Positions 44,244-52,821 of a DNA stretch of 64,000 nt are shown here, piece by piece. The stretch's first letter is position 1; the number at the start of each line of letters is the position of its first letter. The stretch lies in contig NZ_FYEY01000001.1 of the NCBI RefSeq assembly GCF_900187385.1, positions 5,766,001-5,830,000 of the forward strand. Direction: 5' to 3'. The position numbers and the translations under genes are program-made. The DNA comes from Streptomyces sp. 2114.4. Its GTDB lineage: Bacteria > Actinomycetota > Actinomycetes > Streptomycetales > Streptomycetaceae. The notes under the pieces are model-generated. The model was not told the DNA's origin and searched no databases. It saw only the letters and a program-made list of their open reading frames with translations.

Positions 44244-45674
44244 ATGGGACGGACACTCGCGGAGAAGGTCTGGGACGACCATGTCGTCCGGCGCGCGGAA
44301 GGCGAGCCCGACCTTCTCTTCATCGATCTGCACCTGCTGCACGAGGTCACCAGCCCGCAGGCGTTCGACGGCCTCCGCAAGGCCGGCCGCCAGGTGCGCC
44401 GCACGGACCTGACCATCGCCACCGAAGACCACAACACCCCCACCCTCGACATCGACAAGCCGATCGCCGACCCGGTCTCGCGCACCCAGCTGGAGACGCT
44501 GCGCAAGAACTGTGCGGAGTTCGGCGTCCGGCTGCACCCGCTGGGCGATGTCGAGCAGGGCGTTGTCCACGTCGTGGGACCGCAGTTGGGACTGACCCAG
44601 CCCGGCACCACGGTGGTCTGCGGTGACAGCCACACCTCCACTCACGGAGCCTTCGGCGCGCTGGCGTTCGGCATCGGCACCAGCCAGGTCGAGCACGTCC
44701 TGGCCACCCAGACGCTGCCGCTGGCGCCGTTCAAGACCATGGCGATCACCGTCGACGGTGAGCTGCCCGAGGGTGTGACCGCCAAGGACCTCATCCTGGC
44801 GATCATCGCCAGGATCGGCACCGGCGGCGGCCAGGGCTACGTCCTGGAATACCGCGGCCCGGCCATCGAGAAGCTGTCGATGGAAGCCCGGATGACCATC
44901 TGCAACATGTCGATCGAGGCGGGCGCGCGGGCGGGCATGATCGCCCCCGACCAGACCACCTTCGACTACCTGCAGGGCCGCGACCACTCGCCCCAGGGTG
45001 AGGACTGGGACGCCGCCGTCGCCTACTGGAAGACGCTGCGCACCGACGACGACGCGGTCTTCGACGCCGAGGTGCGCATCGACGCCTCCGAGCTGGCCCC
45101 GTTCGTCACCTGGGGCACCAACCCCGGCCAGGGCGCACCGCTTTCGGCGAGCGTCCCCGACCCGGCTTCGTACGAGGACGCCTCGGAGCGCTACGCCGCC
45201 GAAAAGGCCCTGGAGTACATGGGGTTGACGGCGGGTCAGCCGCTGCGGGACATCAAGGTGGACACCGTCTTCGTAGGTTCGTGCACCAACGGCCGTATCG
45301 AGGACCTGCGCTCGGCCGCCGCGATCCTGGAGGGCCGCAAGGTCGCCGACGACGTCCGCATGCTGATCGTGCCCGGCTCGGTCCGGGTCTCGCTGGAGGC
45401 CGTCGCCGAGGGGCTGGACAAGGTCTTCACGGCGGCGGGCGCCGAATGGCGGCACGCGGGCTGCTCGATGTGCCTGGGCATGAACCCCGACCAGCTGGCG
45501 CCCGGTGAGCGCTCCGCTTCGACCTCCAACCGCAACTTCGAGGGCCGGCAGGGCAAGGGCGGGCGCACGCACCTGGTCTCGCCGCAGGTTGCCGCCGCAA
45601 CGGCGGTTCTCGGCCATCTGGCCTCACCGGCCGACCTGTCCGATGTCGCCGTCGCCACGCCCGCGGGAGTCTGA
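44244..45674 (+). CDS. leuC: 3-isopropylmalate dehydratase large subunit
   Basis: With LeuD isomerises 2- to 3-isopropylmalate in leucine synthesis using a [4Fe-4S] cluster. The 476-residue aconitase-family protein has TEDHNTPT, CGDSHTSTHGAFGALAFGIG, and cluster Cys in VGSCTNGRIEDL and in HAGCSMCLGMNPD. The ATG at 44244 has GGAGGGAAA upstream. leuD follows 5 bp downstream and ndgR is divergent, the standard Streptomyces arrangement. Confidence 0.96.
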   Translation: MGRTLAEKVWDDHVVRRAEGEPDLLFIDLHLLHEVTSPQAFDGLRKAGRQVRRTDLTIATEDHNTPTLDIDKPIADPVSRTQLETLRKNCAEFGVRLHPLGDVEQGVVHVVGPQLGLTQPGTTVVCGDSHTSTHGAFGALAFGIGTSQVEHVLATQTLPLAPFKTMAITVDGELPEGVTAKDLILAIIARIGTGGGQGYVLEYRGPAIEKLSMEARMTICNMSIEAGARAGMIAPDQTTFDYLQGRDHSPQGEDWDAAVAYWKTLRTDDDAVFDAEVRIDASELAPFVTWGTNPGQGAPLSASVPDPASYEDASERYAAEKALEYMGLTAGQPLRDIKVDTVFVGSCTNGRIEDLRSAAAILEGRKVADDVRMLIVPGSVRVSLEAVAEGLDKVFTAAGAEWRHAGCSMCLGMNPDQLAPGERSASTSNRNFEGRQGKGGRTHLVSPQVAAATAVLGHLASPADLSDVAVATPAGV

Positions 45675-45679
45675 GAACC

Positions 45680-46273
45680 ATGGAAGCCTTCACCACCCAC
45701 ACCGGCCGGGCCGTCCCGCTGCGCCGCAGCAATGTCGACACCGACCAGATCATCCCTGCTCACTGGCTGAAGAAGGTCACCCGCGACGGCTTCGAGGACG
45801 GGCTGTTCGAGGCCTGGCGCAAGGACCCGCAGTTCGTCCTCAACCAGGAGCGGTACCAGGGCGCCACGGTGCTGGTGGCCGGCCCCGACTTCGGTACCGG
45901 CTCCTCGCGTGAGCACGCCGTCTGGGCGCTGCAGAACTACGGCTTCAAGGCCGTCATCTCCTCGCGGTTCGCGGACATCTTCCGGGGCAACTCCCTCAAG
46001 AACGGGCTGCTGACGGTGGTCCTGCCGCAGGAGACCGTGGACCGGCTGCAGCAGCTGCTGGAGGCCGACCCGGCTGCCGAGGTGACCGTTGACCTGGTCG
46101 GCAGGCAGGTACGCGCCGAGGGCGTCAGCGCCGACTTCGAGCTGGACGAGAACGCCCGTTGGCGCCTGCTGGAGGGGCTGGACGATATCAGTCTCACCCT
46201 TCGGGAGGAGCCGGCCATCGTGGAGTACGAGGCGAACAGGCCGTCGTTCAAGCCGCGTACCCTCGAGGTCTGA
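45680..46273 (+). CDS. leuD: 3-isopropylmalate dehydratase small subunit
   Basis: A 197-residue swivel-domain subunit: VPLRRSNVDTDQIIPAHWLK at the N-terminus and the substrate-binding GPDFGTGSSREHAVWAL near residue 75. It pairs with LeuC to form the active isomerase. Starts at ATG 45680, 5 bp after leuC, so the two are co-translated from one mRNA. The stop is followed by a small hairpin (46264-46278) and a stronger terminator. Confidence 0.96.
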   Translation: MEAFTTHTGRAVPLRRSNVDTDQIIPAHWLKKVTRDGFEDGLFEAWRKDPQFVLNQERYQGATVLVAGPDFGTGSSREHAVWALQNYGFKAVISSRFADIFRGNSLKNGLLTVVLPQETVDRLQQLLEADPAAEVTVDLVGRQVRAEGVSADFELDENARWRLLEGLDDISLTLREEPAIVEYEANRPSFKPRTLEV

Positions 46274-46311
46274 CCTCGGGTTTTATGGCTCAAAGCTATA
46301 TTGCGTACGAT

Positions 46312-46342
46312 GCGCCCCCTGTGCAGTTGGCAGGGGGCGCTT
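46312..46342 (+). terminator. Terminator of leuCD
   Basis: GCGCCCCCTG (46312-46321) pairs perfectly with CAGGGGGCGC (46331-46340), loop 9 bases, followed by TTCTGCTT. Confidence 0.75.
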
Positions 46343-46409
46343 CTGCTTGTCGAGGCCGCTGTTGAGGCCCCGTGAAGCGACAACTCGCCGCAGATGGCAC
46401 AATTAGCGC

Positions 46410-46655
46410 ATGGAACGCGACGACCAACTCGAGCTCTACGGTCTCGTCGCCGACCGGCTCAAGGACGCGCATACAAGAGTGCGCACACTGCAAGTCCCGG
46501 AGGGCGTACGGATGGCGCTGACCCGGAAGCTGCTCGTCATCACGGCCGCGGCTAAACACGATCTTGCGGACGCGGCAAGGCGTCTGGAGTGGTTCATGGA
46601 AGACCTCGACGAAGGTCGTTATCCCGAAGATGTGCGCGCCGACGGAAGTCCGTGA
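46410..46655 (+). CDS. Conserved hypothetical protein (81 aa)
   Basis: Encodes an 81-residue, probably all-helical protein starting MERDDQLELYGLVADRLKDA, with a basic-acidic pattern (KLLVITAAAKHDLADAARRL) and no Cys. No domain recognised; I believe it is conserved in the genus because it sits between leuD and hupS. A -10-like CACAAT at 46398-46403 lies 6 bases before the ATG and there is no ribosome site, so it appears leaderless. Function unknown. Confidence 0.75.
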   Translation: MERDDQLELYGLVADRLKDAHTRVRTLQVPEGVRMALTRKLLVITAAAKHDLADAARRLEWFMEDLDEGRYPEDVRADGSP

Positions 46656-46689
46656 AGGTCGAGTTCGTTGCGGCACAAGGGTGATTAGC

Positions 46690-46720
46690 CCGTTTCGTGT
46701 TTGATTTGCGGTATATATCT
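46690..46720 (+). promoter_or_regulatory. AT-rich promoter region of hupS
   Basis: GTTT (46692-46695) and CGGTAT (46709-46714) 13 bases apart resemble a stress/developmental-sigma promoter; TATATA/TATCT overlaps it. The region is one of the least GC-rich in the window. Confidence 0.35.
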
Positions 46721-46780
46721 GCCTAACGTGCGAAAAAGCTTGGAAACTTTCGTTCCAGCAATGTCTCCGAAGGGGAAGAC

Positions 46781-47431
46781 GTGAACAAGGCGCAGCTCGT
46801 AGAAGCCATTGCCGACAAGCTCGGCGGCCGCCAGAACGCCGCGGACGCGGTGGACGCCGTACTGGACGCAATCGTCCGTTCAGTTGTCTCCGGCGACCGC
46901 GTTTCGGTCACCGGATTCGGCTCGTTCGAGAAGGTCGACCGCCCCGCCCGCTACGCCCGCAACCCGCAGACGGGTGAGCGCGTGCGGGTCAAGAAGACCT
47001 CCGTGCCGCGCTTCCGCGCCGGTCAGGGCTTCAAGGACCTGGTCAGCGGCTCGAAGAAGCTCCCCAAGGGCGGAGAGGTCTCGGTCAAGAAGGCCCCCAA
47101 GGGCAGCCTCACCGGTGGTACGGCCATCAAGAAGGCCGCCGCCAAGAAGGCCACCGCCAAGAAGACCGCCGCGAAGAAGGCGACGGCGAAGAAGACGACG
47201 GCGAAGAAGACCACCGCGGCGAAGAAGACCACGGCGAAGAAGACGACGGCGAAGAAGGCCGCCACGAAGGCCACCGCCAAGAAGGCGGCCCCGGCCAAGA
47301 AGACCACCGCGAAGAAGGCCACCGCGAAGAAGACCGCCCCCGCCAAGAAGGCGACGGCGAAGAAGGCCCCCGCGAAGAAGGCCACCGCACGCAAGACCAC
47401 CGCCAAGAAGACCACCGCGCGCAAGCGGTAA
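46781..47431 (+). CDS. hupS: HU-family DNA-binding protein with lysine-rich histone-like tail
   Basis: A 216-residue nucleoid protein. Residues 1-90 are a complete HU domain (MNKAQLVEAIADKLGGRQNA, SVTGFGSFEKVDRPARYARN); residues 95-216 are a tail of repeated KK(A/T)(A/T)-type units with Ala, Lys, Thr and Pro, resembling eukaryotic histone H1. HupS of S. coelicolor compacts spore chromosomes. The GTG start at 46781 follows GAAGGGGAAGAC. The repeats are long and nearly perfect at the DNA level (units of about 15 bp), so they could vary in number between strains. Confidence 0.93.
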   Translation: MNKAQLVEAIADKLGGRQNAADAVDAVLDAIVRSVVSGDRVSVTGFGSFEKVDRPARYARNPQTGERVRVKKTSVPRFRAGQGFKDLVSGSKKLPKGGEVSVKKAPKGSLTGGTAIKKAAAKKATAKKTAAKKATAKKTTAKKTTAAKKTTAKKTTAKKAATKATAKKAAPAKKTTAKKATAKKTAPAKKATAKKAPAKKATARKTTAKKTTARKR

Positions 47432-47456
47432 TGCAGCAGCGGCGACGCCACGCGTC

Positions 47457-47490
47457 GGGCCGGTCTCCCTTCGGGGAGCCCGGCCCGCGG
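47457..47490 (+). terminator. Terminator of hupS
   Basis: CGGGCCGGTCTCCC pairs with GGGGAGCCCGGCCCG around a TTC loop at about 47457-47490, with minor mismatches. Confidence 0.6.
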
Positions 47491-47597
47491 TGCGTTCGGG
47501 GCCCTTCGGGGGCCGGCCACCTCCCCGGTCTCTCCCTGGTTCTCCTGGTCCACGGGCGCCAGGAGGGGGCCGGGGCCGCTCGTCTAGGCTCTCTCCC

Positions 47598-47801
47598 ATG
47601 CAGGCCACCGCGTATACGTACGACTCCCAGACCCGCTCCGGCAGCGTGCTGCTGGACGACGGCACCCCGCTGCCCTTCGACGCGGCGGCCTTCGACGCCG
47701 GCGGTCTGTTGCTGCTGCGGCCCGGTCAGCGGGTCCGTATCGACGTCACCGGCGAAGGGGACGACCGGCATATCGCCCTGATCACGCTCCAGACGCTCTG
47801 A
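47598..47801 (+). CDS. Small conserved protein, cold-shock-like fold suspected (67 aa)
   Basis: ATG at 47598 opens a 67-residue frame, MQATAYTYDSQTRSGSVLLD onward. The pattern (S/G)GSVLLDDGTPLPFDAAAF and LLLRPGQRVRIDV resembles an OB/cold-shock domain, but I cannot confirm it. A -10-like TAGGCT (47585-47590) lies 7 bases before the ATG without a ribosome site, suggesting a leaderless mRNA. It is convergent with cofC, whose end is about 50 bp away. Confidence 0.7.
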   Translation: MQATAYTYDSQTRSGSVLLDDGTPLPFDAAAFDAGGLLLLRPGQRVRIDVTGEGDDRHIALITLQTL

Positions 47802-47852
47802 CCGGTCCCGCTCCGGGGGCCTTGACCGCTCGTCTCCGGACGCGTTGAGCGA

Positions 47853-48596
47853 TCACGCTCCGGACGCTTTGACCTGCGGCGGCAGCAGCCGCGAGGAGCC
47901 GTCCGGCGCCTCGGTGACCGTGGCGGACCGGCCCGCCACGCCCGCCAGATGCGGCGCCTGGAGCGCCGTGTGCGGGCCCACGCCCAGTGCCAGCGCGGCC
48001 AGCAGATCCTCGCCGGTGTCCACGTCCCGGCGTACCGAGGGCACCGTGGACGTGATGATCTCCCGGGCCCCGGATGCCAGGTGACGGGCCCGGGACGCAC
48101 CTCCGAATGCCGGTTCCAATTCCACTCCGGAAGTCGCGGTCAGAAGTGTTGTCCCGATATCCGCCGCATCCGCGAGAAATGCACGGGGAAATAGCGAAGC
48201 GGAATGGAGCACCTGTTCCAGCTCGGCGGGGCGCAGCGCCGGAAGATCGGCGTTCAGCGCGGCGACCGCCGCGCCCGGGCGACGCGCCCGGACCGCGCCC
48301 GCGCCATGGGCCAGCGCCGCGTTGAGCCCGCCGGCCGGTGTGTCGGGCACGATGCGCGCGCCCAGCGCCGCCAGTCGCTCACCGGCCACCCGGTCGTCCG
48401 TGACAACCGCCACATCCCGGACGTCCTTGCAGGCCAGCGCGGCTGTCACGGTGTCCAGGGCGAACGCGAGGGCCAGACGTGGCCGAAACTCCTCCCCAGC
48501 GGCCCGGGAGAGCCTGCTCTTGGCCTGCAGCAGCGGTTTCAGCGGTACCACCAGGCTCCAGCCCACATCCGCTCCGTCTCTTCGCATCGGCGCCAT
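47853..48596 (-). CDS. cofC: 2-phospho-L-lactate guanylyltransferase (F420 biosynthesis)
   Basis: Activates phospholactate or phosphoenolpyruvate with GTP in coenzyme F420 synthesis. The 247-residue protein has WSLVVPLKPLLQAKSRL and FALDTVTAALACKDV, VVTDDRVA, the metal-site ALNADLPALRP and AEL helices, all typical of CofC. The ATG at 48596 has an AGCAGG ribosome site; a GTG two codons earlier would be too close to it. F420 partner genes are not in the window. Confidence 0.86.
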   Translation of the reverse strand: MAPMRRDGADVGWSLVVPLKPLLQAKSRLSRAAGEEFRPRLALAFALDTVTAALACKDVRDVAVVTDDRVAGERLAALGARIVPDTPAGGLNAALAHGAGAVRARRPGAAVAALNADLPALRPAELEQVLHSASLFPRAFLADAADIGTTLLTATSGVELEPAFGGASRARHLASGAREIITSTVPSVRRDVDTGEDLLAALALGVGPHTALQAPHLAGVAGRSATVTEAPDGSSRLLPPQVKASGA

Positions 48597-48727
48597 TGTC
48601 ACCTGCTGCCGCCGCTCTCCGGGAGCGTCGGGGTTACGGTGTCCTCGACATAGCGGGTACCTGGGGCGACACTTGTGCGGCTGCCGGCCCGCAGCAGCTT
48701 TGCAGGTCCCACAAGGAGGGTGTCCCA

Positions 48728-49594
48728 GTGTCCCGCCGCAGAATCGGCTTCTGGTACCGCTTGGCCGCGGTCATCTGCAAACCGCCGCTCTTGGTTCTGT
48801 TCAAGCGGGACTGGCAGGGAATGGAGCACATTCCGGCCGACGGCGGATTTATCACCGCGGTCAACCACAACTCGTATCTTGATCCGCTCTCCTATGCGCA
48901 CTATCAGTACAACACCGGGCGGGTCCCCCGATTCCTCGCCAAGGCCGGACTCTTCAAGAGCGGCTTTGTCGGCCTGATGATGCGCGGCACCGGGCAGATC
49001 CCCGTCTACCGGGAAACCACCGACGCCGCCACCGCCTTCCGCGCCGCCGTCAGCGCCATCGAGAAGGGTGAATGCGTCGCCTTCTACCCCGAGGGCACCC
49101 TCACCCGCGACCCCGAGCTGTGGCCCATGCAGGGCAAGACCGGTGCCGCCCGGGTGGCATTGCTGACCAAGGCGCCGGTCATTCCCGTCGCGCAGTGGGG
49201 CGCCAACGACGCGATGCCGCCGTACGCCAAGGAGAAGAAGCTCCGCCTCCTGCCGCGCAAGACGCTGCGGGTGCAGGCCGGGCCACCGGTCGACCTGAGC
49301 GCGTTCTACGACCAGGAGCCGACCGCCGAGGTGCTGCGGGCCGCCACCGAGGTCATCATGGCCGCGATCACCGAGCAGCTGGCCGTCGTGCGCGGCGAGC
49401 CCGCGCCGGCCGAACCGTACGACTGGCGCAAGGCGATCGCCCGGGAGCGCCGCGCCGCCCGGGAAGCCGCCAAGGCGGTTCAGGGCGCCGCTGCGGACCG
49501 GGCTCCCGCCGAGCGGGCCGCCGCCCCGGAACCGGCCGTCGGCCCGCAGCAGGCCCGAAGCACCCAGCAGGCACAGGAGGATGAAAGCAAGTGA
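48728..49594 (+). CDS. plsC: 1-acyl-sn-glycerol-3-phosphate acyltransferase
   Basis: Adds the second acyl chain to lysophosphatidic acid in phospholipid synthesis. The 288-residue protein has the NH(x)4D motif in VNHNSYLDPL, GQIPVYRE, the EGT motif in FYPEGTLTRD and VIPVAQWGAN, plus a hydrophobic N-terminus for membrane association; an Ala/Arg-rich tail of about 60 residues follows. The GTG at 48728 has AAGGAGGG upstream. Its end overlaps gpsA by GTGA, so the two lipid-precursor enzymes are coupled. Confidence 0.9.
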   Translation: MSRRRIGFWYRLAAVICKPPLLVLFKRDWQGMEHIPADGGFITAVNHNSYLDPLSYAHYQYNTGRVPRFLAKAGLFKSGFVGLMMRGTGQIPVYRETTDAATAFRAAVSAIEKGECVAFYPEGTLTRDPELWPMQGKTGAARVALLTKAPVIPVAQWGANDAMPPYAKEKKLRLLPRKTLRVQAGPPVDLSAFYDQEPTAEVLRAATEVIMAAITEQLAVVRGEPAPAEPYDWRKAIARERRAAREAAKAVQGAAADRAPAERAAAPEPAVGPQQARSTQQAQEDESK

Positions 49595-50592
49595 CGCGCT
49601 GCGCCGTCTACGGCACGGGGTCCTGGGGTACCGCCTTCGCGATGGTGCTCGCCGACGCGGGATGCGAGGTGACCCTGTGGGGACGCCGTACGGCCCTGGT
49701 CGACGCCGTCAACAACGGCCGTACCAACCCCGACTACCTGCCGGGGGTCGAGCTGCCCGCGTCCGTACGGGCCACCACCGACCCGGCACAGGCGGCGCGC
49801 GGCGCGGAGTTCGCGGTGCTGGCGGTGCCCGCCCAGACGCTGCGCGGCAATCTCGCCGAATGGGCGCCGCTGCTGCCCGACGGGACGGTCCTGGTCTCCC
49901 TGATGAAGGGCGTCGAACTGGGCACGGCCAAGCGCATGAGCGAGGTCATCGAGGAGGTGGCCAAGGTCCCCGCGGAGCGCGTCGCCGTGCTGACCGGGCC
50001 CAACCTCGCCAAGGAGATCGCCGCCCGGCAGCCCGCCGCCGCCGTGGTGGCCTGCGCCGACGAGGCGGTCGCCCGGCGCTTCCAGACCGCCTGCCACACC
50101 TCGTACTTCCGCCCGTACACCAACACCGACGTGGTGGGCTGTGAACTGGGCGGCGCGGTCAAGAACGTCATCGCACTCGCCGTCGGCATCGCCACCGGCA
50201 TGGGCCTGGGCGACAACGCCAAGGCGTCCCTGATCACCCGCGGTCTGGCCGAGACCACCCGGCTCGGCCTGGCGATGGGCGCCGACGCGCACACCTTCGC
50301 CGGGCTGGCCGGCATGGGCGACCTCGTCGCCACCTGCTCCTCGCCGCTGTCGCGCAACAACACCTTCGGCACCAACCTCGGCCGCGGGATGACGCTCGAG
50401 GAGACCATCGCGGTCACCAAACAGACCGCCGAGGGCGTCAAGTCCTGCGAATCCGTACGGGATCTGGCCCGCAGGCACGGTGTCGACATGCCGCTCACCG
50501 AGACGGTCGTGGAGATCGTCCACGAGGGCAAGCCGCCGATGGTCGCCCTCAAGGAGCTGATGTCGCGCAGCGCCAAGTCCGAACGGCACTGA
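49591..50592 (+). CDS. gpsA: Glycerol-3-phosphate dehydrogenase [NAD(P)+]
   Basis: Makes glycerol-3-phosphate for phospholipids. The 333-residue protein has the nucleotide-binding AVYGTGSWGTAFAMVLAD start, VSLMKGVEL, LTGPNLAKEIAAR, the catalytic Lys in ELGGAVKNVIALAVGIATG and AGLAGMGDLVATCSSPLSRN. Start GTG overlaps plsC stop. Good match in length and order to the family. Confidence 0.96.
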   Translation: MTRCAVYGTGSWGTAFAMVLADAGCEVTLWGRRTALVDAVNNGRTNPDYLPGVELPASVRATTDPAQAARGAEFAVLAVPAQTLRGNLAEWAPLLPDGTVLVSLMKGVELGTAKRMSEVIEEVAKVPAERVAVLTGPNLAKEIAARQPAAAVVACADEAVARRFQTACHTSYFRPYTNTDVVGCELGGAVKNVIALAVGIATGMGLGDNAKASLITRGLAETTRLGLAMGADAHTFAGLAGMGDLVATCSSPLSRNNTFGTNLGRGMTLEETIAVTKQTAEGVKSCESVRDLARRHGVDMPLTETVVEIVHEGKPPMVALKELMSRSAKSERH

Positions 50593-50733
50593 AACCGGAG
50601 CCGAAACGTCCGCTCCGGTCCCGTTCCGTCCGGGTGCCCGGCCCCCGGCCCCAGTGGCGGAGGTCGGCGCGACGCCACCAACGGCCGCCACAGCACTGAC
50701 TCCGCGCCGGTCAGCAGGTACCCTCAACCCGAT

Positions 50734-51870
50734 ATGAGCAGCGAGACCTCCCCACACAAGCCCCGCGTCGCCGTCGTGTTCGGCGGCCGCAGCTCCGAGC
50801 ACGCGATCTCCGTGCTCACGGCCGGCGCCGTGCTGCGCGCCATCGACCGTGAGAAGTACGACGTGCTGCCCATCGGCATCACCACCGACGGCCGCTGGGC
50901 GCTGACCGCCGACGACCCCGAGCGGATGGCCATCGCGGACCGGCAGCTGCCCTCGGTGGCCGCGCTCGCCGAGTCCACCGAGGGCGCCGTGGTGCTCCCC
51001 GTCGACCCCACCAACCGTGAGGTCGTCTACAGCGAGCCGGGCTCGGTCCCCAAGGCGCTGGGCGAGGTCGACGTCGTCTTCCCCGTGCTGCACGGCCCCT
51101 ACGGCGAGGACGGCACCCTGCAGGGCCTGCTGGAGCTCTCCGGCGTGCCCTACGTCGGCTCGGGCGTGCTCGCCTCCGCCGTCGGCCAGGACAAGGACTA
51201 CATGAAGCGGGTGTTCACCTCCTTCGGGCTGCCGGTCGGCCCGTACGAGGTCATCCGCCCCCGCGAGTGGGAAAAGGATCCTGCGGCCGCCCGCAGGAAG
51301 ATCGTGGACTTCGCCGGCGAGCACGGCTGGCCGCTCTTCGTGAAGCCCGCCCGGGCCGGCTCGTCCATGGGCATCACCAAGGTCGACGACCTCGGCGGCC
51401 TGGACGAGGCGATCGAGGAGGCCCGCCGGCACGACCCCAAGATCCTCGTGGAGTCGCTGCTGCGCGGCCGCGAGATCGAGTGCGGGGTGCTGGAGTTCGA
51501 GGACGGCCCGCGGGCCAGCGTGCCGGCCGAGATTCCGCCGGTCACCGCGCACGACTTCTACGACTTCGAGGCCAAGTACATCGACTCGGCGGACGGGATC
51601 GTGCCGGCCCCGCTGAGCGAGGAGCAGACCGCGAAGGTCCAGGAGCTGGCCGTCGCGGCCTTCGAGGCGGCGTCCTGCGAGGGACTGGTGCGGGCGGACT
51701 TCTTCCTGCAGGACAACGGCGAGTTCGTGATCAACGAGATCAACACGCTTCCCGGCTTCACGCCCATCTCGATGTACCCGCGGATGTGGCAGGAGAGCGG
51801 TGTGAGCTACCCGGAGCTGATCGACCGGCTCCTGCAGGCCGCACTGCAGCGCTCCACGGGACTGCGCTGA
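50734..51870 (+). CDS. ddlA: D-alanine--D-alanine ligase
   Basis: Makes D-Ala-D-Ala for peptidoglycan. The 378-residue ATP-grasp enzyme has VAVVFGGRSSEHAISVL, PVLHGPYGEDGTLQGLLEL, the flexible VKPARAGSSMGI loop, SLLRGREIECGV and NEINTLPGFTPISMYP at the end. It starts at ATG 50734; a TACCCT lies 10 bases upstream and no ribosome site is visible, so it may be leaderless or nearly so. Confidence 0.95.
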   Translation: MSSETSPHKPRVAVVFGGRSSEHAISVLTAGAVLRAIDREKYDVLPIGITTDGRWALTADDPERMAIADRQLPSVAALAESTEGAVVLPVDPTNREVVYSEPGSVPKALGEVDVVFPVLHGPYGEDGTLQGLLELSGVPYVGSGVLASAVGQDKDYMKRVFTSFGLPVGPYEVIRPREWEKDPAAARRKIVDFAGEHGWPLFVKPARAGSSMGITKVDDLGGLDEAIEEARRHDPKILVESLLRGREIECGVLEFEDGPRASVPAEIPPVTAHDFYDFEAKYIDSADGIVPAPLSEEQTAKVQELAVAAFEAASCEGLVRADFFLQDNGEFVINEINTLPGFTPISMYPRMWQESGVSYPELIDRLLQAALQRSTGLR

Positions 51871-51928
51871 GCCGGCTGCCCGTGCCGGGCGGCCGGTCCG
51901 CCCTTTCGGGGGAGTCGTCCCAGGGCCC

Positions 51929-52408
51929 CTACACCCCGGTGGGAACCGTCTTCTTCACGGCGCCCCCGAGATCGGTGAGCACATCGACCTCGGGGGCGTA
52001 CTTCCCGGGAACGGTCACCTCGACGTAGGCCTTGCGCAGCACCGTCGTGAAGCGGTAACCGTCGTCCTGCTTCTCAAAGAGCCATTCGACCCCGTTGACT
52101 TCCGCCGCGTCGGCACCGGGGTTGTAATGTTCACTCCCGTACGTCAGGACGTCGGGCTTCGGCACCCCGCAGCGCAGTTTCACGGCAGGATCGCCCCATA
52201 TGGCAGTGAAGTCGGATACGGGCTCGGGGGTACCCCGCTTCAGCCCGTCCACGGTCGGCGGCAACTCCTTGTGCAACGCCTTGCAGTACCGCGCCGCCGC
52301 ACCCTTGGGGGAGGGCGCGGCCACCTCCTCGGAAGAGGAACAGCTCACCGCGGCGAAGAGCACGGTGAGCACCGGAAGGGCCAGGTACCGGCGGCGCGTA
52401 GAGATCAC
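51929..52408 (-). CDS. DUF3515 lipoprotein
   Basis: A 159-residue predicted lipoprotein: basic start and hydrophobic helix LALPVLTVLFAAVSC, where the lipobox Cys sits at about residue 23, then a DUF3515 domain with a Cys pair (ARYCKALH, KLRCGVPKP). The family is restricted to actinobacteria and of unknown function; a cell-envelope role is likely from its location. Convergent with ddlA, 58 bp apart. GTG start at 52408. Confidence 0.85.
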   Translation of the reverse strand: MISTRRRYLALPVLTVLFAAVSCSSSEEVAAPSPKGAAARYCKALHKELPPTVDGLKRGTPEPVSDFTAIWGDPAVKLRCGVPKPDVLTYGSEHYNPGADAAEVNGVEWLFEKQDDGYRFTTVLRKAYVEVTVPGKYAPEVDVLTDLGGAVKKTVPTGV

Positions 52409-52429
52409 CCGGCCGAGGATACGGGGGTG

Positions 52430-52663
52430 CTAGAGATGGACGACCGGGCAGGTAAGGGTGCGCGTGATGCCTTCGACTTGCTGGACCTTCGCGACCACCA
52501 TGCGGCCCAGCTCATCGACCGTGCCGGCCTGAGCGCGCACGATGACGTCGTAGGGACCGGTCACATCCTCGGCCTGCAGCACACCATGGATCGTGGAGAT
52601 CGTCTCAGCTACCGCCGAGGCCTTGCCGACCTCGGTCTGGATCAGGATGTAGGCCTGTACCAC
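52430..52663 (-). CDS. Stand-alone Lrp/AsnC ligand-binding (RAM) domain protein
   Basis: A 77-residue RAM (SAM-like amino-acid binding) domain with no DNA-binding part: VQAYILIQTEVGKASAVAET, GPYDVIVRAQAGTVDELGRM and VEGITRTLTCPVVHL. Members dimerise and bind amino acids in Lrp-type regulators. GTG start at 52663. Adjacent to thiL, divergent; its function is unknown, possibly a sensor or partner for another protein. Confidence 0.85.
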   Translation of the reverse strand: MVQAYILIQTEVGKASAVAETISTIHGVLQAEDVTGPYDVIVRAQAGTVDELGRMVVAKVQQVEGITRTLTCPVVHL

Positions 52664-52821
52664 GGAACCTCCAGGGCGGCTACGAGGATCATGTGGGAAG
52701 AAGGGACGCCACGGTACCGCGTCACCGAGCGGAGCGGGGAGACCCGCGCGGTGAACACGGCAAGTACGGCACAGTCGTCAGCCACGTACGGACCGTCCGT
52801 ACACATGGGAAGGGCAACAGC

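Noticed and set aside
47100..47430. Possible CRISPR-like or minisatellite array
   Set aside because: The repeats are in frame with hupS and encode the Lys/Ala tail; there are no spacers.
46809..47801. A single frame joining the hupS tail region with the 67-residue gene
   Set aside because: The first part is an out-of-frame reading of the Lys-rich tail; the small gene has its own promoter-like box and ATG.
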